30,610 nt of DNA from Chara braunii (GCA_003427395.1 BFEA01000209.1:1386474-1417083); one strand, 5' to 3'. Positions 18,019 to 28,187 are shown, counted from the stretch's first letter. Numbers and translations: made by a program. The notes: a model not told the origin generated them from the letters alone.

Positions 18019-18318
18019 CTAGCCTCGCACTCTTATCCCAAGTTGCAATCCTGCGACCCAATTTCCAGTCTTGACCGAATCATTGTCTTCGGATTTCCTT
18101 ACGTCAATAACTGATCCCTTCACTCGAAGTCTCTCCTTGAGTTCTGACAATTCTTCAAATCCCATTGATGTGCTTCTAAGATGGTCAGCATCCTCGATAA
18201 ACTTAACTTCCACAATAACCTTTCCTCCGCCTTCTTGGTTAGACAGGTGTCGATTCCCATATTTTTGACATTCCAAAAGACTCTTATCTAGTTCTTCTTC
18301 AAACTCATCGTCGTTCAT
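18019..18318 (-). pseudogene. Acidic 99-codon frame continuing the gag-like gene after a frameshift
   Basis: This frame begins at ATG inside ATGGATCAATGA, overlapping the end of the preceding gag-like frame, so it probably continues the same ancestral gene after a one-base shift. It is rich in Glu/Asp/Lys (DDEFEEELDKSLLE) with a VIVEVKFIED stretch. No catalytic motif is visible. Its composition matches the upstream acidic part, which supports a common origin. Confidence 0.45.
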
Positions 18319-19352
18319 TGATCCATTATGAAGTCTCCAATATCTTTCGTAGTTATTAGATTTTGGCTCGCAGTTGTCTTATGACTATTCCCAATATCGT
18401 TTTCGGATGTATCGATGTTCTCGAACAGTTGGGCAACGTCATAGTTGTCGTCCAGTTCGAAGGTCTCAAACAGTTGAGCAAGCTCATAGCTGTTGTTCGA
18501 CTCAATAGTCTCAAACAGTTAAGCAAGCTCATAGTTATCGTCCGGCTCATACATGACTTCGAATATTTATGACATTTCGACGTCTACAACACCGCCGAGT
18601 GGACCCTTCTCATCTTGATCCTTTTTCAACTTGTCTCGGGTCTCTTTAATATCTTTCAAGTCTTCGCACTCTTCATCTATTGCTATCATCTTTGTTGTCA
18701 TGACTCGTTCTACTAATATCTCTTTAATAACCTTTGGTTCTTCGCCCTTCGGCGAGACATCAATGTCGAGGCTAATATCATTGGTCCTATCTTTACTCGA
18801 TTCTCCACCCGCTTCCTCAGCACAAACTGAAGTTGCATAAGAATCTTCCTCACTACTCTTGAACCGAATGCGTGAAAACCCAATCGTCATACTATCATTT
18901 GCATCCAGGTCCTCCTCAAATCGGATACTCGACACCAAAATCTCCCCCTGCTTTGTCTTTTGTGTTGCTCTCGCTTTAGTGTCAATGTTCGTATCTGTTG
19001 AAGGTTGGCAGGGTAGGTTTTTCTCATCACTTTCCCATTCCATCGCTCTCCTCTTATTGAGCTCGACGGTTTCCTCAAGATTTTTTTCTCGTTTGTCCCG
19101 AGACTCTTGTTGTAAAGGAACCTTCAACAACTTTGCGCTACTTCGAGGCGAGGGGTTTTTCATTCTCTTCATTCTCTCTAGTTCATCCCTTAAAGCCTTA
19201 ATCTCCTCGAACGCTTCCCATTCTTTCTCATTTGATCTTCTTCGATCTTCCTCTTCTTCTCTACATCTCCAATGCTGATCTCGAGCGTCTCCCCACTTAC
19301 CGCCATTCTTCTTCCAGTCACCGCGCCATTCTTTCTCATTTTCGTTCTCCAC
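18319..19352 (-). pseudogene. Gag-like polyprotein: coiled-coil and acidic region
   Basis: The 261-codon frame at 18567-19352 begins with a highly charged, heptad-like segment (EEEEDRRRSNEKEWEAFEEI then KALRDELERMKRMKNP), which predicts a coiled coil. A Ser/Asp/Glu-rich region follows with a lysine-rich end. After its TAA at about 18567 the same phase continues through MYEPDDNYELA and a 15-residue repeat to 18319, interrupted by in-frame TAA codons. No CCHC knuckle or protease was found. It follows the capsid-like segment at 19.4-19.9 kb on the same strand and so looks like the 3' half of a gag gene. The repeat and the stops show it is decayed. Confidence 0.55.
18424..18558 (-). repeat. Three 45-bp (15-residue) tandem repeats
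   Basis: AACAGTT recurs at 18424, 18469 and 18514, exactly 45 bp apart. On the minus strand the units read LFETIESNNSYELAQ, LFETFELDDNYDVAQ and a first unit DNYELA before LFET. The repeat is in phase with the gag-like frame, implying expansion while coding. One unit carries a TAA stop. Confidence 0.8.
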
Positions 19353-19560
19353 TATTTCTACTTACTTTACTTTTGTTAGGCGGTTTGAACTCTCCTCCAT
19401 CCTCATCATCGAATTGTTTTTCTAATTGACTTCTGGGCACTCCTTTTCCTAGTTTCTTCAATGCACCAAGTAGATAAGCTCTGACATCCGGTCCCTCAGT
19501 CTGCAAAGCCAATGCCTTTGTCTGAGAGAACGACAACTTTTTAGTGGGCATGTTTCTCAC
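19336..19560 (-). pseudogene. Gag-like middle segment
   Basis: This 74-codon frame (RNMPTKKLSFSQTKALALQT at its start; RAYLLGALKKLGKGVPRSQL further on) continues the capsid-like segment to its right: there, GTLPIEREFVV leads directly into RNMPTKK. It overlaps the coiled-coil frame by 17 bp in a different phase, so a frameshift separates them. The KxQTKALALQ wording and the DDEDGGEFKPP linker are consistent with the region between capsid and nucleocapsid of LTR-element Gag, but I cannot name the lineage. Confidence 0.55.
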
Positions 19561-20020
19561 AACAAACTCTCTTCTTTCGATAGGTAGAGTCCCTAAGAAT
19601 ATAATGCATCGTTGTAACTAACCGAGAAACCCATTTTTTACCAACGGTTCGAACGCCTTCTCAAAGCGTCTAGCAAATGCTATTAGAGTCTCTCCTTCCT
19701 GTTTCTTCATCTCCTTTAAGTCCTAGATTGAGTACATGATATCGTCACAAGCAAAGGCCCGAGACAATCGTTCTCTGGAGTAGCCCACTTACCATCTTCG
19801 AGTATAGTGGCATACACATCTTGGTCGAGTTTGGGATCCGTATGATTAATGAACCCAGTTATCGCCTCCCTCTCAGTGAATTCTGCTTTCAAGGCGTAAA
19901 CTTCTCAGTTATCAAGGAATTTTGTTACCCGATGCCCTGTAAAGTATAAGGGTGACCCGAAGAATGGAGGAGGATGATAAGGGGGTCTACATGGTTGCAC
20001 ACACATCATCGGATATGGAT
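19560..20020 (-). pseudogene. Gag capsid-like segment of a Ty3/gypsy-type retrotransposon
   Basis: In two phases on the minus strand: SPLYFTGHRVTKFLDN, then EVYALKAEFTEREAITGFIN and DQDVYATILEDGKW; after a frameshift near 19750, EMKKQEGETLIAFARRFEKA and FEPLVKNGFLG. The pattern FLxxxExYxxxxxFTE and the later ETLxxFARRFExA are typical of Ty3/gypsy Gag (retrotrans_gag) domains, where a Q/E-x-x-x-x-ETLxEYxxRF element is common. Stops interrupt both parts. No LTR, primer-binding site or pol was identified nearby. Confidence 0.6.
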
Positions 20021-20800
20021 GTGTCCATATGGATCATAAAACATCTTGTTCGAGGATTCTCTCCTTGGAATCTCGATGTCCCTCCTCTTCTATCTTACTC
20101 TTATCTTTGCCTTTCGTCCTTCATCAGAAGTCTCCATCCTCATATTTCCTCTCAGGGTCGTTCCCCTTTTCTGTAGTATTTTTTTCCTTGAACTGACACC
20201 ATATGATAAGTACTCCCTGTTTCCATCAATACCCCATCCATATCATCGGTCGATCCAACTAATCAACGAAAAGATAGTTACGACATTCTCTAAGACGGTG
20301 TGGAACCCACTCTCGACTGGTGAGTTCATAGACCTACACGACAGGCCCCCGTCGAACGCTTCTATAACCCCTCAAGACGTCAACAGGCCTAGGAAAGAAC
20401 CGCCCTCTGGCGTATCTCTTCCTACCCTCATGTCGAGAAGGAGGATAGTCCAACGTACCATCATTGTTGGCCTGCCATCTCTGCTGTGACCTGGACACGA
20501 GCTGACCAACTCATGTGTCTCAGGGTGGACCGAAGTCACACGCGAACGAAGTGGCAGTGTCTTGCTCGTGCGTCCTTACTCTATCACCATGCCTCTACTC
20601 GACCCCCCTCAGACATGGTCTCATCGCGACATGTGTTGCGGCTCAAACCCCCCATCTATCCATCACAATCAACTAACCTATCTAGTTCCCTCCCAGCTCC
20701 TTGCAATCTGGGGCCCTTCTCCCCTCCTCTTCAGTCCTTCCAATTCTTCCCCTGCTTACTTTTTTCTCTCTTGGAATTTAAATCAGGGTGGACTGACCAA
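20021..20800. other. Probable upstream part of the gag-like element; no supported gene
   Basis: Minus-strand reading near 20490-20330 gives NNDGTLDYPPSRHEGRKRYA and a basic continuation, which could be the N-terminal linker of the gag-like gene. Plus-strand frames here (20046-20489 and 20486-20809) have no motif and run antisense to the gag-like remnant. No LTR boundary was recognised. Confidence 0.3.
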
Positions 20801-21420
20801 AGGGTGTGAAGATAAAAACTCAACTTTCTCAATCGCAAACATGCAGGAAGAAGCATATGAATCCGTGCAAATGCGAAGATCAACAAACCATGAATCCATG
20901 GAAATGCAAAAATCAACCTTTCACCGGGTACGTCGTAATGGGTCGGCTTTCGCTGTCCGTTCACTCGCGCCTGCGCCGCACCTGCACACACCGAGTAATT
21001 CTCAGGCGTGAGTCTCAAAACGATCAACTCCAATCCTCCAAGCCCGTGCGGTTACAGGCGGACCAAAGTCCCGAGAGGCAGCCTTCCCCTGCAACGACGC
21101 CACTGTCGACCGATAGAAGTGATATGTGTCACCCGCGGGAGGGCTAGTTCCAGGCTCCTGTAACCTGCAAAATCCACCACTAAGTCAGATGTAAACACAA
21201 GGTGCGAACAGGACGACGCGCAAAAACGTAGAAAGAAACAAAAAGTCGTTTTATTCAGTCAATAATGATAGGCGCAGACGCGCTACATCCTATCCCAGAG
21301 CAACCTCCCTCGCGCCAGCCTAAGTGTTCAGTTTGTGTTGAGACTGATCTTGTCGACGTTCTTCGCTGGGTCTTGCGTCCCATGGGGTGTCGTCGGTACC
21401 GCTCCTGTCAGCCCCAAGGG
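20801..21420. other. No gene recognised
   Basis: A short approximate repeat (GAATCCRTGSAAATGCRAAR, about 33 bp apart) lies at 20859-20925. Nothing else could be supported. Confidence 0.3.
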
Positions 21421-21424
21421 ACTC

Positions 21425-21690
21425 GTGTTGATCTGGTCAGGCCTGGTCTGGTCTGGTCCGGTTTGATCTGGTCTGGTCTGATCTGGTCGGATCTGATCTA
21501 GTCCAGATCTGGTCCGATCTGGTCTGATCTGATCTGGTCCGGATCTGATCCGGTCTAGTCTGATTTGATCTGGTCCGGATCTGGTCCGGTCTGGTCTGGC
21601 CTGATCCGGATCTGGTCTGATCTGGCCTAAATCCGAATCTGGTCTGATCTGATCCTGTCTGGTTTGGCCTAATCGGATCTGATCTGGTCT
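21425..21690. repeat. Degenerate pentamer repeat (TGGTC/TGATC)n
   Basis: About 265 bp consist almost only of the pentamers TGGTC, TGATC and CGGTC/CGATC. Read on the minus strand this gives a repetitive RSDQTRSDQ open frame, which is a by-product of the five-base period combined with codon phase, not a gene. Confidence 0.9.
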
Positions 21691-22149
21691 GTTGAATGCG
21701 CGTAGCCAGGTTCGTCCGCGCCCCCATCAGCGAGCACGGTTGGCCAGATGCCGATCAGGCACTCCTTTTCCCGCTGGCGCTCGCGGTCCCGCTTTTCCTT
21801 CCCAACCCGTTTTCCTTCGCTGTGTTTTTGCGGGGTGGTAAAAAGCAGTGGGAATCTCCTAATTCCAAGCTTGCGCGTCACTAAGTAGATGTTGGCTTCT
21901 TTCCCTGTCGGTTCGTCAAAGCACGTTCCCCTCAACTGAGTTTTCGTGAGTTGGCGGATAGGACAGTGGGAATCTCGTTAATCCATTCGTGCGCGTTTGA
22001 CGAAGCATTTGGTTACCTTGAGAGAGTCGTAGTTACTCCCGCCGTTTACCCGCGTTTGGTTGAATCTCTCCACTTTGGCATTCTGAGCACTGGGCAGAAA
22101 ACACATCGAGTCAACATTTGCTGAGACCGTCGCAACGGTTCGTCGGCTC

Positions 22150-22181
<32 letters not shown>

Positions 22182-22329
22182 TGTGCGCGCGCGCGTGCAG
22201 GCACGCGTGCTCTTGCGCTCTCTCGAGCTCAGATCTGCCCCCCCCCCTATCCCGTGTGCGGCTTGTTTCTGTTCGCCCGCAGCTAGGATCGGTCCGCGCA
22301 GCCATCTTCCCGCTCGTTTGTAGTTCCCC
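21691..22329. other. No gene; (TC)n and (GC)n simple repeats
   Basis: A (TC)n run with a few substitutions covers 22149-22181, followed by a CG/GC-rich run. At 21840-22000, the word GTGGGAATCTC recurs (about 21849 and 21966) with the related TTTGACGAAGCA and TCGTCAAAGCA contexts, a weak duplication. Nothing is supported as coding. Confidence 0.4.
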
Positions 22330-23068
22330 AACCATGTGCGGCTCGTTCCCGCACGAAGTTCGTTGGTTAAACGATCAGATTCCCCTTGCCCCGTTTCAGA
22401 CCTTGATCATAGCTCGGGTTTCAATTGCAATCCATATGATTGCGATGATCTGGATGTTATGCGAAGATCCTGACGATCAAGATGATCCGCGCGCTGCTGT
22501 ACGGCCTTTTGCCGCCAATTTGATGATGATGACGGTGATGACCCCGATTGGCTTTCGCGTGTCTGTCCGCACTATTTTCCGCCGAATGATGATAAAGATG
22601 ACGAAGAAACTGATTGCGCGCGACTGTACGAGCATTTACCTGCAGATGTCGATGACGATGATGATGAAACCGAACGGCTCCTTGCGCGCGTGCGAGCTAC
22701 CTCCAAACAACGGGAATGGCTATGACGTTGATGAGCTTGATGATGACGCAGCTACGAGTGATTCGCCATCCCGAACTGCGCACGTACAGGGGCTGTCTCC
22801 TGACGGCCATGATAACGATGATGATGATGACGATGGCGGTGATCCCAATGCTCAGGCGGCTGCAAGCGATCATCCCCTTCGACCTGCGCGCGCACGTGCG
22901 CTATCTCCCGACACGGGTGAAGATGACAACGTCGATCTTTCGATCACGTGGCTACTCGTGATTCTCCCGCACCTGCGCTTTCACGCGCACGCTCTTCTTC
23001 TGCTGCTACTAATGATGATGGCGATGACGTTCTTCACACGGCTGCATGCAATTTCTCCCCGCTTTCGC
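22330..23068 (+). pseudogene. Acidic, repetitive, frame-shifting coding-like stretch
   Basis: An Asp-rich reading hops between phases: NPYDCDDLDVM, then EDPDDQDDPRAAVRP, then QFDDDDGDDPDWLSR and ADVDDDDDETERLLARVRA, then DVDELDDDAATSDSPSRTAH and DNDDDDDDGGDP, then TRDSPAPALSRARSSSAA and TNDDGDDVLHTA. A motif of roughly 30 residues (DSPSRTAH / DHPLRPAR / DSPAPALS followed by an acidic run) repeats three times. This may be an expanded acidic gene with frameshifts, or a GAT-rich low-complexity tract with no gene. The longest single open frame (22118-23113) mixes these phases and is not itself convincing. Confidence 0.35.
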
Positions 23069-23079
23069 NAGTGCGACCA

Positions 23080-23296
23080 GTATACACTAGCGCCGCCTTT
23101 CGCGTGGTGCTAGCTCCGTGCCCCCAAGCTATGGACGCTCGAAGAAGAAGAACAGAAGCGGTGTTGTACACAATCCGCACAGCATGATGCCTCGCCAGCA
23201 GACCACCAACGAAGCTTCGTCTTGATCGCCGACAACAAAACTTCGCCGAGGCTTCGTTGAAGCCGTCGATACTCAGCCCTCACCCAGTACATGACG
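23080..23296. repeat. Duplicated block, left copy (probable artefact)
   Basis: 23080-23119 equals 23334-23373, and 23118-23296 equals 23603-23781 apart from one substitution (GAGGCTTCG versus GAGACTTCG). The left copy lacks the 229 bp found between these two parts in the right copy. It ends immediately before an adapter-derived palindrome. Confidence 0.85.
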
Positions 23297-23298
23297 TT

Positions 23299-23333
23299 TC
23301 TCTTATACACATCTAGATGTGTATAAGAGACAG
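23299..23333. other. Nextera mate-pair junction adapter (sequencing artefact)
   Basis: 23299-23314 reads TCTCTTATACACATCT, and 23315-23333 reads AGATGTGTATAAGAGACAG. These are the two orientations of the Tn5 mosaic-end sequence used in Nextera libraries, abutting as in a mate-pair circularisation junction. Three outer bases on the left are lost or altered. This is not genomic sequence. Confidence 0.97.
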
Positions 23334-23781
23334 GTATACACTAGCGCCGCCTTTCGCGTGGTGCTAGCTCCGTCCTACCCCGCGCGGGTCTCCCCAACTT
23401 CGCGCACTTGTTCCTTCGTCCTCCTCCCATTATGGGTATGGTCAATCGTTCTCCATGTTTCCTCCTGCGCCGCCGGGCTAGATCATGTCTTCTTCTTCTT
23501 CTTCTTCTTCTTCTTCTTCTTCTTCTTCTTCTTCTTCTTCTTCTTCTTCTTGTTCCTTCACTTCTGCTTCGTCTTCCTACCGTGGCTATGGCAGCAAGCT
23601 CGGTGCCCCCAAGCTATGGACGCTCGAAGAAGAAGAACAGAAGCGGTGTTGTACACAATCCGCACAGCATGATGCCTCGCCAGCAGACCACCAACGAAGC
23701 TTCGTCTTGATCGCCGACAACAAAACTTCGCCGAGACTTCGTTGAAGCCGTCGATACTCAGCCCTCACCCAGTACATGACG
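23334..23781. repeat. Duplicated block, right copy (fuller version)
   Basis: This copy carries the same start (23334-23373) and end (23603-23781) as the left block plus the intervening 229 bp, which include a (TTC)n microsatellite at about 23488-23550. A plus-strand frame reads poly-Ser, then KLWTLEEEEQKRCC and IADNKTSPRLR before a stop. The frame has no recognised domain, and its upstream continuation carries a stop. Confidence 0.7.
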
Positions 23782-25178
23782 ATCTGACCCTCCTCCTTCA
23801 AAGAGATTCAGAGCTCTTCCCTCTTGGTTTACCTTAATCGTTTGTTGCTTTCCCTCCACTCGTCATCTGGGGAGCTCTGGATCAGTTTCCCCCCAGCTGT
23901 AGACATGATCTCTTTATAGTAGCCTTGATTAGTTCTCCCTTCGTGATTGGTCGCCTAGGGAGCTCTCAGTTAGCTCCTTTGGCCAGTCCTTTAGGATGCT
24001 CATTCCCTCACTGCAGTGACTGATCGTGCGACGATTGATCGCGCTCCTAATTAGCCCCCGCTTTAGACGGAAGATCCCCCCTTGTGCATGATTCAAGTTT
24101 GGATTTCTGTGCGCTGAACGGATCTCCCCCCCGACCATGCACCTGGCTGTGTTCTTTTCTCCCGTACAATGTACCGGTTCGTTAGTACGTGCGTAGTTCG
24201 TGCCCTTTCGGTGCACGACATCCCCTTTCGCTGCGTGGTCGGGAGAGAGCTCGTGCACACCTGTGTGCCCGTTCCTCTCGTACTCCCTCCGGAAATGGCC
24301 CCCTTCGTGGGCTGAGTCGGCACTGAAACTCCCCGTTCGTGCCCCAAGCCTTCGTGAGCTAGCCCCCTGCGGGCTAGCCAGTGCGCCCGTTCCTACCGTG
24401 CGCCTGTCTCGTCCATCCTCCCCCCAAGAACGGGCCCAACTCAGCTTAAGTACTTTGCTGGGCCCAACGTAGCAGCAGCAGCAGCAGCCTCCAACACACC
24501 GGTACCACCAAGGGTCGGGCGCGCTGTCGAGAGGATTGCAGCGCCCCGGTACCATCGCTCCCTCTGGGCCGATGCTCGAGCCTAATTCATCCACCAAACA
24601 GGCACGAGTGCCACGAAGCAGGCCCTGCTGTCGGAAAATGCAGCGGCCTGGTGCCGAGGCTGTCCCGAGCCTCGAATATTATCCCCATATTTTTGAATCG
24701 GCCTTCGTCATTAAAGCTGTTCCCGCGCCAATTTGAAAGTACCACTCAATTCAATGGAATTTCCTTGTTCTCGTGGTTTCACGCGTTCCCGCCATCGGCG
24801 CTCTTTATCTATGGTCAGCCGCTTTCCATCGAGACCTCTCTCAAAAATCGAGTCATAACAGTGGCACTCGGAGACTCACCAAACTTCGACGGAAGGCCCG
24901 ACGCAACTCTTAAGATATCTGCATCCCGTAGTCATAATTCAACGGCGGTCGTGAGTTCGGGTCACCCGTTCAGTGTATTGCAATTTACCATTAGAATGGC
25001 CCGTCTTTATTGAAATAATAAATTATCCAGTTACCGTCAAGCCTCAGGAAATTCACCCTCCTTGGTCCGTATTTTCCCATAGTCTCGCCTGGACTTGGTG
25101 TTTCTCGTGTCGTCCATCCCAGCCAATCGTCTCTCGTCCGCTCGGTCAGCAAGGTGAAAACCATCGGCATGGGCCACC
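23782..25178. other. No gene recognised
   Basis: The 222-codon minus-strand frame at 23929-24597 and the plus-strand frames at 24651-25013 have no recognisable motif. A perfect 8-bp hairpin GCTAGCCC/GGGCTAGC with a 5-nt loop lies at 24358-24378. A CAG run is at about 24473-24488. The right part could hold the 5' end of the plus-strand LINE. Confidence 0.35.
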
Positions 25179-26303
25179 GTGCAAAATACGACCCTCAACT
25201 GTAGACTCTTCAAAGGAAGTAAAGGGTGGCATAAGGCTTGGGCTGCCCGACAACGGGCACGACAAGCATTGCAAGCAGGACAAGCACAGCAGCCAACGCA
25301 AGGGGAGCAACATCTGCACCAAGCACAACAAGGTCAACAGGCACAACAATCGTCGGGGGAGGATTCATGGGGGGGAACGCTGGTCTCAAATTTCTGCTCA
25401 GATGTGTTTGGGTCTCAACCAATGGATGTAGACCCGCCCACTCCCCCCCGGCCCTCCGCCCCGACGTGGTAATGGGGGACGGTCAGGAGGATCCAGACGC
25501 ACCCCCACAAGAAATGGACCTGGACCGCAAAATTCAAACAATTACAGATTGTATAATTAAACAATTGAAGGCCCAATATACATCGGGAGGGGAGGAGTAT
25601 TGGGATGCATCGAATGTGGAGCTAGTAATACTATTAAATCACAGCCCGACATTCAGAACCGCACTGAAATCTGGTCCTCCGGCACATTGGGCATGGGCAG
25701 AAGTTTTTCATCGCATCTTGGCTATTTCCCGCGGCCGTTTCCACCCCCCATTAGCCCAGGACCGTCCGTGCCCGCGAAATGAACCCGACCAACCCCCCCC
25801 ACCCAATGACCAGCCCATGCGTAGAGAGGAAGAGGGCCGCAAGGACCCCCCGGAGGACGGTATGACTTTGTGGAGACTTAAACTGCGCCAGCTCATCGAA
25901 CGGGCTCTTCGAGCTCCCCCTTCAAAGGCGGAAGGAGTTCGAAAGAACTGATGGAAAATGGGAGATTGGGCTCTCCCCGGTCGGGGAAAAGGGAGAGGTC
26001 ACACTGCAGGGCTGGGATTTCCCGTCACGTATCGAGGATGGGAAGGAAAGGGACAAGATTTTCACAGAGCAGGCAGGGGAATTCATTCCCAAACACTACG
26101 CACCAAGGGATAGGGCCGCAATGAGGATGGACGGGTGCAGCCAGCAAATGGAACGAAATGACCTCTATCTTCTCTTCGAGCTTAACAAGATAGCTAATCT
26201 GCGCTGGTATAATCACAATGCGCTGCTGGAATTACAGTGCCTGCAAGTTAAAGCTAGTAGCTTTTGGACAGAGAAGATGTGTGTAGGTGCTTGTGCAGAA
26301 TAG
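25179..26303 (+). pseudogene. LINE ORF1-like region (frameshifted)
   Basis: Three phases join into a plausible ORF1. The first has a Gln/Ala-rich start (RQRARQALQAGQAQQ), then GSQPMDVDPPTPPRPSAPTW (25179-25472). The second, at about 25470-25905, has EMDLDRKIQTITDCIIKQLK and EEYWDASNVELVILLNHSPT, then EVFHRILAISRGRF and a proline-rich EPDQPPPPNDQP stretch. The third, to 26303, has GKWEIGLSPVGEKGEVTLQG and RNDLYLLFELNKIANLRWYN. At least two frameshifts separate them. It lies directly upstream of a clear endonuclease domain in the same orientation, which is the main reason for the call. No RRM or zinc-knuckle motif was seen, so the function is inferred from position only. Confidence 0.5.
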
Positions 26304-26405
26304 TTAGAAAAAAAGGTTCTGAATTTGGACAGGTGGGATGTCAAGAAGTGGCAATCCCTGTGAATGGCTCCTTTCCCCGAGTCGTGAAACAAAACACTTA
26401 GAGGG

Positions 26406-27341
26406 ATGGATGACATTGAAACGTTGTACGGTAAAAACCCTGCGTGGCGGCAGTGTGTGCGAACGGTGGACCTAGACCTGACCTCCATCAATGTTAATGG
26501 CCTGGCAACAATCAACCCAGAAAAATGCCAGGCCATTTGGGACCAGCTTAGAGGTGTGGGGGGGAAGAGATGGTCGAACGTGATATGCGTCCAGGAGACC
26601 CACCTGCAGGACAAACCAAAACACAATAGGGCCCGCAAGATGGTCTGGCCATACTGACCTACGGGGGCTCACACTCCTAGATCCCGAACGACAGGGGTCG
26701 CAATATGGATACCCCCCGACCCTAGATTTCAGGTGGTTCATTGGGCAGCCGATGAGCGGGAGGGGAGGTGGGTATCGGTGCTTGGAATGCTAGAGCTGGA
26801 GCTAATCTGCATCCTGTGCATCTATTCCCCCAATACAATGGGGGAGAGGAGGACATTCCTGGAGAGTCTAGGAACACAGCTACCGGAGGGTATCCTACTG
26901 ATCATTGCAGGAGACGTGAATGCAGCCCCTGAGAGGTGGTTGGATAGATGGAACCCACAGGAGTCCCCCTCCTTTGCTGTGGAGGAAGACAAACAAATGA
27001 TTGCTGATCTTTATGAGTCCCTCTCCGTTTTTTAAACCTTCCGCCACTTTCATCCGAAAGATCGTACCTTCACCTGCATAAGAGACAGTGATCCGGCACG
27101 GCTGTCCAAGTCTAGGATAGACCTGATCTTCCTCTCCAACGACCTGGAGGGTGCCCTTCGAAGGTCGACTATCCTCCCACGCAGGCCATATCCAGGCCTG
27201 GACCACAAGATGCGTGGAGTGATCCTGACAATGAGGAAGAGGTCGGACCAAGGGCCAGGTTACTACAAGCTGAACACCTCACATTTGAAAGACCAACAAT
27301 TTCGGCACATGATATGGGACACATGGCAATTCTGGCGTTAA
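26406..27341 (+). pseudogene. LINE apurinic-type endonuclease (EEP) domain
   Basis: A single phase carries the EEP fold motifs in order: LTSINVNGL (usual xxNVNGL), VICVQETHL (usual xxxQETHL), WVSVLGMLELELICILCIYS then SPN, IIAGDVNAAP (usual GDFN), SRIDLIFLSNDL (usual SRIDxxFxS) and PGLDHKMRGVIL (usual SDHxxV). Glu of QETH, Asp/Asn of GDVN, Asp of RID and the DH pair are present, so the catalytic set is nearly complete. Stops interrupt it at 26655, 27033 and 27339, the second two compatible with CAA/CGA to TAA/TGA-type transitions. It follows the ORF1-like region and precedes the RT fragment. Confidence 0.85.
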
Positions 27342-28187
27342 CAAAGATCTCTGTTCGTCTCATATTGAGTATGGTTTAATAATGGCCTAATCTTTCTCGC
27401 AAGGAAGTGTAAAGATTTTTCGAAGGCAAAGGCAGCTCTACACTATCAACAGGAAATGGGCACCCACAAAAACCTGCTAGCATCGGGCAGACTCACAGGA
27501 TCACATCACCACCATCTAAAGATTGAAAGCCAATCTCCTACAAGTTGCAAAGCACAGATGGCAAGGCATTAGGATATGTGGGAAAATGTCCAAGCTTACA
27601 ACAGAAGCTATGATGGATACACAGTTTTTTAGCATGGCAACAGCCCGTGCACGCCATACGGTGATTGAAGCACTTTACGACCCGGAGGAATGGGAGGAAG
27701 TTATAGCAACAGGCACTGCACATTGTACATTAGTCACAAGGACATTTTTCAAACAGCTATACACATCTCAGATTTCGTACCCGCAAGGGGAGGCATGGGA
27801 GAGGATTCCTATCCGGCATGGATAAGTCTTTGTCACCACGGCAGCATAAGCACCTGGAGAGACTGCTAACGAAGGAGGAAATCTGGCCGGCGCTCCTCCA
27901 GATGAGGGAAGAGAAGACACCTGGCGTTGATGGCCTCCCTAAGGAGTTCTGGGAAAGTACGTGGACAGAGTTGAGTGCGGACTTGTGGGAGTTCTACCAG
28001 AAAGTGCCGGAAGCCTGGGAAATGGGTGAAATGGTGGGAAAGGGGGTCTTATCACTACTGCATAAGAAGGGAGACAAAACGAATATCAGGAATCACATAC
28101 CCATTACCCTTCTTACAATGGTCTATGAAATGCTATCGAAAGCTCTGGCAAACCGAATGGCAGAGGTCTCCTTTTTTTCCCCCATTC
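27342..28187 (+). pseudogene. LINE reverse-transcriptase N-terminal fragment
   Basis: After a poorly conserved linker with several phase changes, the frame from 27818 reads LLTKEEIWPALLQMREEKTP, then GVDGLPKEFWES, then GVLSLLHKKGDKTNIRNHIP and ITLLTMVYEMLSKALANRM. KTPGxDGxPxEFY and KKGDxxxIxNxRPITLLxxxYKxxxKxLAxR are the first RT motifs of LINEs; here His stands where Arg of RPI is usual. The fragment stops within the fingers at about 28165 in a T-rich run that begins a SINE-like insertion, and no palm (FADD) follows. The plus-strand LINE is therefore truncated. Confidence 0.85.

Noticed and set aside
17648-18022. 124-codon plus-strand frame as a gene
   Set aside because: It is antisense to another open frame of similar length and has no motif; neither strand can be preferred from sequence alone.
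21437-21727. RSDQTR-repeat protein on the minus strand
   Set aside because: It is a by-product of the pentamer satellite read in codons.
22118-23113. 331-codon open frame as a single gene
   Set aside because: It mixes low-complexity Met/Leu readings of GAT repeats with acidic stretches and ends at an ambiguous base next to an adapter artefact.
23485-23745. Poly-Ser protein frame
   Set aside because: The poly-Ser is a (TTC)n microsatellite. The C-terminal peptide has no recognised domain, and the frame has a stop directly upstream.
23929-24597. 222-codon open frame on the minus strand
   Set aside because: No recognised domain, and a Cys run that reflects the CAG repeat; GC-rich DNA commonly produces such frames.
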